Source: Actinoallomurus vinaceus
GTDB taxonomy: Bacteria > Actinomycetota > Actinomycetes > Streptosporangiales > Streptosporangiaceae
Direction: 5' to 3'
Length of the DNA: 64,000 bases
Assembly (NCBI RefSeq): GCF_039542055.1
Contig: NZ_BAABHK010000006.1
Location: 527,016-591,015, forward strand
Below, piece by piece: positions 16,656 to 25,097 of this stretch (position 1 is its first letter; each line of letters opens with the position of its first letter). A model generated the notes under the pieces. It was not told where the DNA came from. It did no database searches and was given only the letters and a program-made list of their open reading frames with translations. Both the position numbers and the translations under genes were made by a program.

Positions 16656-17756
16656 TCAGTAGCCGGCGGCGCGTTCGATGAGACGTCCGCCGATCTCGGT
16701 GACGTCCGCCGCCGTCCAGTCGAGGGCCGGGGCCGCAGCGGTGATCTCGGCCATGGCGACCCCGGGGATCTCCGTGTCCTGCCACCCGGAGGCGAACCAC
16801 ACCTTCTCCTCCTCGGCCAGCACCAGCGCCGCGTCGTTCAGCGCCCGGGCCGGATGGGGCAGCCACAGGCGGAACCGGTGGACGTGCGGCGGCTCCGGGA
16901 ACACTCGCGCGCCGGGCAGTGCGGCCAGGGCGGCGGCGACCGTCCGCGCATGCCGTACGTACTCCGGGATGCGCGGCAGCTCGCGGTCGAGGCCGGAGAT
17001 CGCGGTGAGGGCGGCGGGCCACTGCTGGAACACCTGGCCGCCGAAGCGATGCCGCCAGGCGCGAGCGTACGAGGCGAGCTCCCCGGTGCCCGCGAGCGCC
17101 GCTCCGCTGAGGCCGCCCAGCGTCTTGTAGAACGAGACGTACGTGCTGTCGGCCAGCCCGGCGATCTCTTCGAAGGAGTGCCCGAGGTACGGCGCGGACT
17201 CCCAGATCCGAGCGCCGTCGAAGTGCACGCGCGCGCCGGCGCCGCGCGCGGCCGCCGCCAGGGCGGCCAGCTCGTCCCAGGTGGGCAGGACGAACCCGGC
17301 GTCGCGGAGCGGGAGCTCGATCACGACGGTGCTCGCCGGCTCGGCGAGCGCGGTGATCTCCTCTGCCGTGGGGTTGCGGGGCTCGGCCGTCGGCCAGACG
17401 GCGCGCAGCCCGCTCAACCACGAGTACGCGTGGCGTTCGTGCAGCTCCTGGTGGCCGAGCGGATGGAGGGCGACCGTCGGGTTCCCGGTACGGTCGGCGC
17501 CGTACCGCAGCGCCACCTGCTGGGCCATCGTTCCGGTGGGGAAGAAGACGGCGGCCTCGGTGCCCAGGATCTCGGCGACGCGCTCCTCCAATGTGGTCAC
17601 CGGGCCGTCGCCGTAGAAGTCGGGCAGCGCGTCCAGATCCCCGGCCGCCTCCAGGTCGGCGAGTCGCTCCCGCATGGTCGCGGGCCGTACCCCGGAGAGG
17701 ATCCGGTCGCAGGCTCGCAGCGCGGCCAGGCGGCGATCTCGCGTGTTCTCGGGCAT
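16656..17756 (-). CDS. Threonine aldolase/beta-eliminating lyase family PLP enzyme
   Basis: The 366-residue fold-type I protein includes EAAVFFPTGTMAQQVALR and LGHQELHERHAYSW in the N-terminal half. The Asp-containing ARVHFDGARIWES and the PLP-lysine region STYVSFYKTLGGLSGAAL follow. This matches low-specificity threonine aldolases, which cleave beta-hydroxy amino acids to glycine and aldehyde. ATG 17756 lacks an SD; GTG 17819 (GGGGGC upstream) is possible. It is divergent from the MFS gene. Confidence 0.87.
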   Translation of the reverse strand: MPENTRDRRLAALRACDRILSGVRPATMRERLADLEAAGDLDALPDFYGDGPVTTLEERVAEILGTEAAVFFPTGTMAQQVALRYGADRTGNPTVALHPLGHQELHERHAYSWLSGLRAVWPTAEPRNPTAEEITALAEPASTVVIELPLRDAGFVLPTWDELAALAAAARGAGARVHFDGARIWESAPYLGHSFEEIAGLADSTYVSFYKTLGGLSGAALAGTGELASYARAWRHRFGGQVFQQWPAALTAISGLDRELPRIPEYVRHARTVAAALAALPGARVFPEPPHVHRFRLWLPHPARALNDAALVLAEEEKVWFASGWQDTEIPGVAMAEITAAAPALDWTAADVTEIGGRLIERAAGY

Positions 17757-17832
17757 CGGAGGATCGTTCCACGGTGCCCGCACGGCGCGCCATCCGATTT
17801 CCCGGCGCCGATCAGGCACCGCCCCCAGATAT

Positions 17833-17862
17833 TTGACCGATTGATCTAGAAATGACTAGGGT
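17833..17862 (+). promoter_or_regulatory. Promoter TTGACC-N18-TAGGGT of the MFS-SDR operon
   Basis: The -35 is at 17833-17838 and the -10 at 17857-17862. The expected start point, 7 nt after the -10, is the GTG at 17869, so the mRNA would be leaderless. CTAG-N6-CTAG in the spacer is a possible operator half-site pair. Confidence 0.55.
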
Positions 17863-17868
17863 TCGGCC

Positions 17869-19212
17869 GTGACCACGAGGACAACGTCGGGCACCGCGCG
17901 GCCTGAAACAAGAACGATTGGTCTTAATAGACCTGTGATCGCCTTCGCGCTGCTCGGAGCCGTGCAGGTCACGCTGATCGCGACGATCACCGTGATCACC
18001 GTGGCGCTGCCCGCCATCCGGCGGGACCTGCGGATGGACGACGCCGGGATGGTGCTGGTCATGTCCGCCTACGGCCTGGCCTTCGGCGGCCTGTTGCTCC
18101 TGGGCGGACGGCTGGCCGACGCCTGGGGGCGCAGGAGGATCTTCGTCGCCGGCACGGCGGTGTTCGGTGTCGCCTCGGCCGCCGCCGGTCTGGCGCCCTG
18201 GGCCGGCCTGCTGCTGCTCGCCCGGTTCGCCCAGGGCGTCGGCGCGGCACTGACGGCGCCTGCGGCATTGGCCCTGGTGGGCGCGGTCATCCCCGAGCCC
18301 CGGCGGCGAGCGCGGGCCATGGCGGTCTGGGGCGTGCTGAGTAGCGCCGGCGCCACCGCGGGAACGGTGCTGTCCGGCGTGGTGATCGGCTGGGTCTCCT
18401 GGCGGTGGGTGTTCGTCGCACCGGTGGCGGTCTCGGCCATCGCGGCGAGCGCGGCGTGGAGACTGTTCCCCGCCGATCGTCCCCCGGCCGAGAGGCGCGT
18501 CGACTGGCCCGGTGCCGTGCTGGCGACCACCGGCCTGGCCGCGCTGATCTACGGGCTGGAGCGCTCCGGCCGCGCCGCCCTGGCCGGCGTCCTGCTCCTC
18601 GCGCTGTTCGCCCTGGTCGAGCGGCGGGCACCGGCCCCGCTGCTGCCGTTGCCGTTCCTGCGCGGACGCCTGCTGCCGGTGCTCGCCGTCACGCTCTGCG
18701 CGGCGTCCATGGCCACGGCGTTCTTCATGCTCTCCCTCCATCTGCAGCAGGTACGCGGCCTGTCGCCGCTGCGGACGTCGGCCGTCTTCCTGCTGCCCGC
18801 GCCGGCCCTCCTCGCCTCCGGCCCCATCGCCGGGCGGCTCGTCTCCTCCCTCGGGGCCCGCCGCGTCCTGGCGCTGGGACTGGCCACGTCCGCCGCCGGT
18901 CTCGTCCTGCTCAGCCTCCTCGACGTGCCGTACGCCGGGCTGCTCGTCTTCCCCTTCGGCGCCGGGACGACGTTCTCCGCCGCCCTGCTCGCCGCGATGC
19001 ACGGCGTGCGCGAGGACCAGACCGGCCTGGCGGGCGGCCTGGTGAACACGGCGATGGAGATCGGCCCGCCCATCGGCCTGGCGGTGCTCGTCTCCCTGGC
19101 CACCGCCCACTCGCCCGACCCGGCGAGCGGCTACGCGTACGCGCTGCGCGTCGCCGCCGTCGCCCTTCTGACCACCGCGGTCTACGCGGCGCTCCCGCGC
19201 CGTACCGAGTAA
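17869..19212 (+). CDS. MFS transporter, DHA2-like
   Basis: The 447-residue multi-spanning protein carries the loop 2-3 motif GGRLADAWGRRRIFVAG and the helix-5 motif VLSGVVIGWVSWRWVFVAPV typical of drug:H+ antiporter-2 exporters. It is a little short for a 14-helix member. The substrate is unknown. The SDR begins 17 nt downstream with its own SD, so export and reduction may act on the same compound. Confidence 0.88.
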   Translation: MTTRTTSGTARPETRTIGLNRPVIAFALLGAVQVTLIATITVITVALPAIRRDLRMDDAGMVLVMSAYGLAFGGLLLLGGRLADAWGRRRIFVAGTAVFGVASAAAGLAPWAGLLLLARFAQGVGAALTAPAALALVGAVIPEPRRRARAMAVWGVLSSAGATAGTVLSGVVIGWVSWRWVFVAPVAVSAIAASAAWRLFPADRPPAERRVDWPGAVLATTGLAALIYGLERSGRAALAGVLLLALFALVERRAPAPLLPLPFLRGRLLPVLAVTLCAASMATAFFMLSLHLQQVRGLSPLRTSAVFLLPAPALLASGPIAGRLVSSLGARRVLALGLATSAAGLVLLSLLDVPYAGLLVFPFGAGTTFSAALLAAMHGVREDQTGLAGGLVNTAMEIGPPIGLAVLVSLATAHSPDPASGYAYALRVAAVALLTTAVYAALPRRTE

Positions 19213-19229
19213 GCAAAGGAGAACACGGA

Positions 19230-19985
19230 ATGTCTCGTTTCACCGGCAAGGTGGCCCTCGTCACCGGCGGAGGCTCCGGAATCGGCCGGGCGACCGCGCT
19301 CGCGTTCGCCCGGGAGGGCGCGACCGTGGTGGTCGCCGGGCGTCAGGCCGAGCCGCTCGACCAGGCCGTGACGCTGATCGAGGCCGAAGGCGGCCGGGCG
19401 AGCGCGGTGCCGGCCGACGTCTCCTCCTCCGAGGACGTCGCCCGGCTCGTCGCGACCACCGTCGAACGCCACGGCGGCCTGCACATCGCCTTCAACAACG
19501 CGGGCGTCCTCGCGCCCGGCCCGCTCGCCGACCTGGACGAGGCCGCCTGGGACCACCAGCTCGCCGTCAACCTGACCGGCGTCTTCCTCTGCATGCGACA
19601 CGAGATCGCCCACATGCGCGCCAACGGCGGCGGCGTCATCGTCAACACCGCGTCCAACATCGGCGCGCACCTGCGAATCCCGTACCTCGGCGCGTACGCG
19701 GCCACGAAGGCGGCGGTGAGCGCGCTGACCCGCGCCGCGGCCAGGGAGTACATCGGGGAGGGCATCCGCATCAACGCCATCAGCCCCGGGCCCGTCGAGA
19801 CGTCCATGTCCCTGCGGCCCGGCGAGGCCGAGGCCGACCGCGCCGAACGGCTCAAGGACGCGCTGCCGATCGGCCGGGCCGGGACCCTCGCCGAGGCCGC
19901 CGCCGCGGTGCTCTGGCTCGCCTCGCCGGAAGCGGGCTTCACGGTCGGCCACGACCTGGTCATCGACGGGGGCGCCAGCGCCTGA
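19230..19985 (+). CDS. SDR family oxidoreductase
   Basis: A classical 251-residue SDR: TGGGSGIG, NNAGVLAPG, catalytic Ser in NTASNIGAH, and YAATK. The C-terminus reads TVGHDLVIDGGASA. ATG 19230 has AAAGGAG upstream. It forms an operon with the MFS exporter. A diverged copy of its last 48 nt occurs at 25022-25069. Confidence 0.9.
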   Translation: MSRFTGKVALVTGGGSGIGRATALAFAREGATVVVAGRQAEPLDQAVTLIEAEGGRASAVPADVSSSEDVARLVATTVERHGGLHIAFNNAGVLAPGPLADLDEAAWDHQLAVNLTGVFLCMRHEIAHMRANGGGVIVNTASNIGAHLRIPYLGAYAATKAAVSALTRAAAREYIGEGIRINAISPGPVETSMSLRPGEAEADRAERLKDALPIGRAGTLAEAAAAVLWLASPEAGFTVGHDLVIDGGASA

Positions 19986-20015
19986 CCCGAAGGGTTCGAG
20001 CCTTTCGGCACAGGG

Positions 20016-20043
20016 CTGAGGGGGGCCTGCCGGCCCCCCTCAG
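20016..20043. terminator. Bidirectional terminator, 12-bp perfect stem
   Basis: CTGAGGGGGGCC (20016-20027) pairs with 20032-20043, with loop TGCC, between the convergent SDR and subtilase genes. Confidence 0.8.
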
Positions 20044-20057
20044 GTCGTTCCGTCGGT

Positions 20058-23000
20058 TCAGCGGACGTGCCAGGCGTCGTTGATCGTCTGGTCCACCGAG
20101 TTGCCGTCGGCGTCGGTGGCCTTGACCCGCAGCGTCACCGCCTTGGCCCCCTTCGGGGTCCTGATGCCGAACCTGGCATCGCCGGCCTTGTCGGTGGTGC
20201 GGCTGCCCAGGCCGGTCCAGGTCCTGCCGCCGTCATGGCTGACCCAGGCCTGCACGGTGAACGGCCCGCGACCGGCGGTGTATGCGGCCTGATAGGCGGT
20301 GTTGATCCTCGCGGTGTACCTGGAGCCGCCGGCCACCGAGTTCAGCAGATCCAGCGGGACGTCGTACCCGAAGGACAACATGGGCAGGGGTGCGCTCCCG
20401 TTGCCGAACGCGGCATTGACCTCCCAGACGGTATGGGTGGACGTGGAGGTGTCGCGCTGGACGTTGGTGGCGTCCAGCTCCAGCCGGTAGCGGCCGGGGT
20501 CGGCGGTGGAGATGGGGCACGACCGGGAATTCGTCTGGTCGCACACCACCTGGCCGTTGTGCAGGATGCGGAGGTGGAGCGGCTCGTTCCCGTACTGGTG
20601 CAGATACCGCTGACCCGTTCCGATCGGGAAGAGGCTCAGGTTGCTGAAACCGATGAAGCCGCCGTACTCCGGGCCGCTCCACGACGCGTTCATGCTGCTG
20701 CCCCGGCCGGGGGCGATCGGGCCCGTCCCGTAGTCGGCGGTCACGTGCCGCCCGGCCACGAGGGTCACAGGGAAGAGGCTGCTCTCGTCGGTCCAGAAAT
20801 TGTGGAGGTAACTGAGCCAGGGATACCGGCCTTGATCGCCCGGCGAGACGTACTCGGTACGGACGTACGGTGCCTTGACCCGTGTGGTGACGCCCCCGGC
20901 GCGTCCGATGACGCTGTAGATCCGGCCGGGGGTGTCGCCGTGGTACCGGGCCGTGACGGTGGCCAGGGTCTTGGGGTTGGCCGCGAACGTCGGGTCGTCC
21001 GGCAACCGCTTGGTCAGGTGCTCGCTCAGGTTGTACATGTACGGGCTGATCGCCTGACCGCCCGTGGTGATGGTGACCGGACCGGTCTTGACGGCCTTGG
21101 TGAGCTGCTCGCCCTCGACGCGGGTGAGCACCGCCACCGGGGTCGCCGTGTGGTCGACCGCGGTACGCCAGGCCGGGCCGGCGTCGCCGATCGCGATCAG
21201 TACTCCGGCCGCGCCGGCGGCGGCGGCGTTCGCGGTGACCTTGTCGACGCTCGGCAGATTGTTGAGGTCCGGTGCAACCTCGTGCACGAGCGCGACCCGG
21301 CCGTTCACCTTCGCGGTGGCCAGTTCGTCGGGTGTTCCGTTGCCGGCGTCGACCACCGCATAGGCGCCGGGCGAGCGGAACGGCGCCACGCACGGCAGGT
21401 AGTCGGTGCAGCGGTCGCCTTCGTGGGCGTACCGGGCATGGAGGACGCGGGGTGCGCCGTGACCGTGCGCGGCCATGGTCAGCGTCGGCGCCACGAGTGT
21501 GGCCCCGATGTCCATGGTGAACGTCCCCGTCGTGGTGTCGCCGCCACCGGGGATCACGTACAGCTCCGCCCTGGCGCCGATGGACTGGCGCAACATGCCC
21601 AGTTGGTAGCCGTCGGGTCCGACCACCCGTCTCCACTCCATCGTCAACGCCTGGTCACCCGGCTGCTCGGCCGGCAGGTGCGTCTTGAACCGGACCGGCT
21701 TGCCCAGGCGCGCGTCGATGTTGATCGTGGTGTCCTTGGTGAGGTTCAGCTCCGGGTCACCGCCGACGGTCTCCGACGTGTGCCAGTACGGCGGATCGAC
21801 GGGGAACCCGGCGATGTTGCCCAGCACCGCGTACCTGCCGACCGGGATCCGGGGGTCGGGGCCGAGCAGGTCGAAGTTGGCCACGCCGTTCTCGAACCAG
21901 CCGGGCCAGACCTGCCCGGTCTCCAGGTCCATCAGGTTGACCCAGGAGTAGCTGGTGGTGGTCTCGGGCACGCCGTTACGGTCGATGCCGCGCACGGTCA
22001 GCCTGGCCCGCTGCGGGTCCTTGGTGAAACCGATCGTGGTCCGCACCGCGTCCCCGCCCTCGACGCCGGCCCGCAGGTAGCCGTAGTACGAGCCGACGGC
22101 GAGGTCGGCCAGACGTACGGTGACGGTGGCGGTCGCGGTGCCGCCCGCCGGCACGTCCACGGCGGACGGCGAAACGGTCACCTTGTCGCCCGGATCGAAG
22201 GCCGTGGCCTTCATCAGCTTCTTGTCCATGCCGAACAGGTCGAGCCCGAGGCCGGCGTGCACCGCCGTGCCGCCCGGGTTGCGGAAGGTGACCGTGCCGG
22301 TGGCCGTCGCCGGATACGGCGGCGCGATCATGCCGATGTTGAGCGTGCCGGTGGCGACCAGACCGCCCGCGGTGGACTGCTTGAGGTCGAGCATGCCACC
22401 GCCCTGCCAGGTCACCGGGGTGTTCGGGAGGTTGCCCGGGTCCGCCGCGCTGACCAGCGCGTCCTTCAACTGGTCACGGGTCCAGTCCGGGTGCTCCTGG
22501 GCCAGCAGCACGGCGCCGCCGGCCACGTGCGGGGTCGCCATCGAGGTGCCGGACATCTGCGTGTAGTGCGCGTCGACCGGATCGCCGATGATGCCGCCGG
22601 TGGCCCGGGCGGCGACGATGTCGGAGCCCGGCGCGGTGATCTCCGGTTTGACGGCTCTGTCGCCGATCCGCGGTCCGGCGCTGCTGAAGTAGGACAGGTC
22701 ATGCGTGCCGCGCTTGTCCACCGACCCGACGGTCAGCGCCCGGTCCGCGCTTCCCGGCGAGTCGACCAGCGTCGCCTCGGACTGGCCGTTGTTGCCGGCG
22801 GCGATCACGAACAGCGTCCCGCTGGCGTCGGAGATCCGGTTCACCGCCTGAGCCAGCGGGTCGGTGCCGTCGGTGGGGATGCTGCCGATGCTCATGCTGA
22901 CGACCTTGGCGCCCTGGCCGGCCGCCCATTCCATACCCGCGATGATCTCCGAGTCGGTGCCGGATCCCTGGTCGTCGAGGACCTTGCCGATCACCAGGTC

Positions 23001-23846
23001 CGCGTCCGGCGCCACGCCGCGGTACTTGCCGCCCGACGCCGCGCCCGTGCCGGCCAGAATCGACGTCACGTGCGTGCCGTGACCGTACTTGTCGTGTACG
23101 TCGTCGGCGTCACCCGGGACGAAGCTGCGCCGGGCCACGATCCGGCCGGCGAAGTCCGGATGCGCGGCGTCGATGCCCGTGTCCAGGACGGCGACCTTCA
23201 CACCCTTGCCGGTGTAGCCGGCGGCCCAGGCGGCGGGGGCGCCGACGGCGGGGACGCTGACGTCCAGCGAGGCGTGGGCCTTGCCGTCCAGCCAGACCTT
23301 CTGCACATCGCTGCCCGACCGGGTCAGGTCGGCCAGCGCCGTGGCGGCGTCGGCCTTGCGCACCGCCTGGGCCTGGGCTCGTACGCTCGGCAGCGCACGC
23401 TGTTTCGCCATCCAGCGCGGCGCCGCCTTGGCCGCGACGTGGCCTGGCCGATAGGTCGTGATGACGGGCAGCTGATCGGTGTGCGCGTCGTCGTACCCGT
23501 CCTTGGCCAGGCGGGTCAGGTCGAACAGCTCACGGTCGAGCCTGCCCTGGCCGATGAGCCGGACGACCTGGCCGTTCAGCGCGTACAGGCCGCCGTTCAT
23601 CTGCTGGAAGACGATGTCGCCCTGCGGGCCGACATCCTTGACCACGGTGGCGGTCTGGGTACCGTCCGGGGCCTTGTCCAGCCGTACTGTGTCGCCGGTC
23701 AGCAACGTGATCGTGGGGCCATGGGCGGCTTTGTCCACGGCACTCGACTTGGCCGGCCCCGCGGCCGCCGGGCCGATGGATGGGATGCCGAGCAGCGCCG
23801 CGGCGACCGCGGTGGCGGTTGCGGCGCTCAGGAGTCTCCGTCGCAC
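20058..23846 (-). CDS. Secreted S8 (subtilisin) peptidase, large multidomain
   Basis: GTG 23846 has GGAGGT 9 nt upstream. The 1262-residue precursor starts with a signal peptide (MRRRLLSAATATAVAAALL..PAAAG) and a ~190-residue propeptide. The catalytic triad is Asp in VAVLDTGIDAAHPDF, His in YGHGTHVTSILAG and Ser in MSGTSMATPHVAGG, with the oxyanion Asn in VIAAGNNGQ. The C-terminal ~650 residues include a fibronectin-like region, a protease-associated-like stretch (GRVALVHEVAP..AAGAAGVLIAIGDAGP) and a final Ig-like module. Role: extracellular protein degradation or peptide maturation. It is divergent from a regulator, with a palindrome between. Confidence 0.92.
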   Translation of the reverse strand: MRRRLLSAATATAVAAALLGIPSIGPAAAGPAKSSAVDKAAHGPTITLLTGDTVRLDKAPDGTQTATVVKDVGPQGDIVFQQMNGGLYALNGQVVRLIGQGRLDRELFDLTRLAKDGYDDAHTDQLPVITTYRPGHVAAKAAPRWMAKQRALPSVRAQAQAVRKADAATALADLTRSGSDVQKVWLDGKAHASLDVSVPAVGAPAAWAAGYTGKGVKVAVLDTGIDAAHPDFAGRIVARRSFVPGDADDVHDKYGHGTHVTSILAGTGAASGGKYRGVAPDADLVIGKVLDDQGSGTDSEIIAGMEWAAGQGAKVVSMSIGSIPTDGTDPLAQAVNRISDASGTLFVIAAGNNGQSEATLVDSPGSADRALTVGSVDKRGTHDLSYFSSAGPRIGDRAVKPEITAPGSDIVAARATGGIIGDPVDAHYTQMSGTSMATPHVAGGAVLLAQEHPDWTRDQLKDALVSAADPGNLPNTPVTWQGGGMLDLKQSTAGGLVATGTLNIGMIAPPYPATATGTVTFRNPGGTAVHAGLGLDLFGMDKKLMKATAFDPGDKVTVSPSAVDVPAGGTATATVTVRLADLAVGSYYGYLRAGVEGGDAVRTTIGFTKDPQRARLTVRGIDRNGVPETTTSYSWVNLMDLETGQVWPGWFENGVANFDLLGPDPRIPVGRYAVLGNIAGFPVDPPYWHTSETVGGDPELNLTKDTTINIDARLGKPVRFKTHLPAEQPGDQALTMEWRRVVGPDGYQLGMLRQSIGARAELYVIPGGGDTTTGTFTMDIGATLVAPTLTMAAHGHGAPRVLHARYAHEGDRCTDYLPCVAPFRSPGAYAVVDAGNGTPDELATAKVNGRVALVHEVAPDLNNLPSVDKVTANAAAAGAAGVLIAIGDAGPAWRTAVDHTATPVAVLTRVEGEQLTKAVKTGPVTITTGGQAISPYMYNLSEHLTKRLPDDPTFAANPKTLATVTARYHGDTPGRIYSVIGRAGGVTTRVKAPYVRTEYVSPGDQGRYPWLSYLHNFWTDESSLFPVTLVAGRHVTADYGTGPIAPGRGSSMNASWSGPEYGGFIGFSNLSLFPIGTGQRYLHQYGNEPLHLRILHNGQVVCDQTNSRSCPISTADPGRYRLELDATNVQRDTSTSTHTVWEVNAAFGNGSAPLPMLSFGYDVPLDLLNSVAGGSRYTARINTAYQAAYTAGRGPFTVQAWVSHDGGRTWTGLGSRTTDKAGDARFGIRTPKGAKAVTLRVKATDADGNSVDQTINDAWHVR

Positions 23847-23929
23847 TGGGGGGACCTCCGATGAGGGGGGTTCAAGCAAGCGCAAGCGTTACACCGGGGT
23901 CGGTAGCATGATCGGCGTGTCGTGCGGAT

Positions 23930-23949
23930 GTTTGCGCCGAGGCGCAAAC
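23930..23949. promoter_or_regulatory. 20-bp palindrome between subtilase and regulator
   Basis: GTTTGCGCC (23930-23938) and GGCGCAAAC (23941-23949) are separated by GA. It lies 84 nt before the subtilase start and 46 nt before the regulator start. It is the likely operator of the adjacent HTH protein, controlling both divergent genes. Confidence 0.5.
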
Positions 23950-23994
23950 GCGCCACGGCAGCACCTTTCATCCTGGTGACGGGTGGGTTGCCGC

Positions 23995-24969
23995 GTGTTG
24001 ACCGATCTTGGCGGTACCGCCGACGAGGACGCCGCCTACCGCTACCTGATCACCGTTCCGTCGGCGACCGCGGCCACGATCGCGGCGGAGCTTGATCGCC
24101 CCGTCCCCGAGGTGACCGCCGCGCTGGCCGCGTTGGCACGCCGGGGCCTGGTGACCTCTGCCGGCGCCGATCCCGTCCGCTACGTCGCGGCTCCGCCCAC
24201 CATCGCCGGGCAGGCGCTACTGAACCAGCAGCGCGAGGCCCTGGTCCGGGCCGAGGCCGGGCTGGCCGAACTCGTCACGGCGTACCGGCAGGGTTCCGCG
24301 CTGCGTGCCGTGACCGAGGTGGTGGAGGTGATCAAGGAACCGGACGCGGTGCGGCAGCGGGTGACCGGCATGCTGCGGGGTGCCCGACGGGAGATGCTCG
24401 CGCTGGTCGCACCACCGTTCGTGGCCATCACCGTGGACGACGAGGACGCGCAGATCCAGGTGCGGGTGTCCGGTGCGAACCGCACCGTCTATGACCGCAG
24501 GATCTTCGAGACACCGGGTGCGTTGGAGTCCGCGCGCACCCACGCGCACGCCGAGGACGAGTGGCGGGTGCACGACCGGGTTCCGATGAAGCTCATCATC
24601 GTCGACCGTGAACTGGCCGTGCTGTCCACGGTGTACGCCGAGACCGGACCGCCCGGCACCATGCTGGTGCACCGCAGCACCCTGCTGGAGGCGCTGCTCG
24701 GCTTCTACGAGTTGATCTGGTCGCAGTCGGTGCCGTTGTCGCTCGGCCTGGCCGTCATGCCCGCCGACTCCCCGCTGTCCGATGAGGAACGCCTGGTCCT
24801 TTCCCTGCTGCTGACCGGGATGACCGACCAGGCGATCGCCATGCATCTCGGCGTCGGCCACCGCTCGGTCCAGCGCACGGTCCGGCGCCTCATGGACCTG
24901 GCCGAGGTCAGCACCCGCATCCAGCTGGGCTGGCACGCCCACCGGTACGGCTGGCTCGGCCCCGCTTGA
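23995..24969 (+). CDS. TrmB/LuxR-like two-HTH transcriptional regulator
   Basis: The 324-residue protein begins MLTDLGGTADEDAAYRYL. An N-terminal winged helix (~10-65; SATAATIAAELDRPVPEV) precedes a TrmB-like helical and sensor region (~70-235). The C-terminal LuxR-type HTH reads LSDEERLVLSLLLTGMTDQA then GVGHRSVQRTVRRLMDLAEV. GTG 23995 is chosen from the family's typical opening; GTG 23983 is possible. Similar regulators often neighbour secreted S8 peptidases in actinomycetes, so it probably governs the divergent subtilase. Confidence 0.8.
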   Translation: MLTDLGGTADEDAAYRYLITVPSATAATIAAELDRPVPEVTAALAALARRGLVTSAGADPVRYVAAPPTIAGQALLNQQREALVRAEAGLAELVTAYRQGSALRAVTEVVEVIKEPDAVRQRVTGMLRGARREMLALVAPPFVAITVDDEDAQIQVRVSGANRTVYDRRIFETPGALESARTHAHAEDEWRVHDRVPMKLIIVDRELAVLSTVYAETGPPGTMLVHRSTLLEALLGFYELIWSQSVPLSLGLAVMPADSPLSDEERLVLSLLLTGMTDQAIAMHLGVGHRSVQRTVRRLMDLAEVSTRIQLGWHAHRYGWLGPA

Positions 24970-24977
24970 CGGGGGCG

Positions 24978-25069
24978 CTACGTCTCCTCGCGCGGCGGGA
25001 GCACGTGAAGCCGGGCTTGAGGGTCGGCCACGACCTCGTCCTCGACGGGGGCGCCGGCGCCGGACCCGA
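24978..25069. pseudogene. Remnants of gene 3' ends (response regulator tail, SDR tail)
   Basis: Bases 24979-25003 are identical over 25 nt to 27194-27218, the 3' end of the response regulator gene (LLPPREET and stop on the - strand). Bases 25022-25069 match the last 48 nt of the SDR gene (19943-19990) with four mismatches, encoding VGHDLVLDGGAGAG without the stop. Neither has an upstream gene body. They are decayed fragments left by rearrangement. Confidence 0.6.
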
Positions 25070-25097
25070 CGGACCTCCCGCGGGCTATGGTCTGGGC

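Noticed and set aside
20067..23864. 1265-codon open frame opposite the subtilase gene
   Set aside because: It exists only because GC3 bias removes stops on the other strand; the subtilase triad and signal peptide are on the - strand.
23881..23897. CAAGCGC-type string near the subtilase promoter as another KstR2 site
   Set aside because: It reads AAGCAAGCGCAAGCG, a direct repeat without the CTTG half, so it does not match the palindrome.
24966..25097. N-terminal extension of the methyltransferase from 24966
   Set aside because: That stretch is made of copied SDR and response-regulator ends; ATG 25098 with TATGGT 6 nt upstream is the better start.
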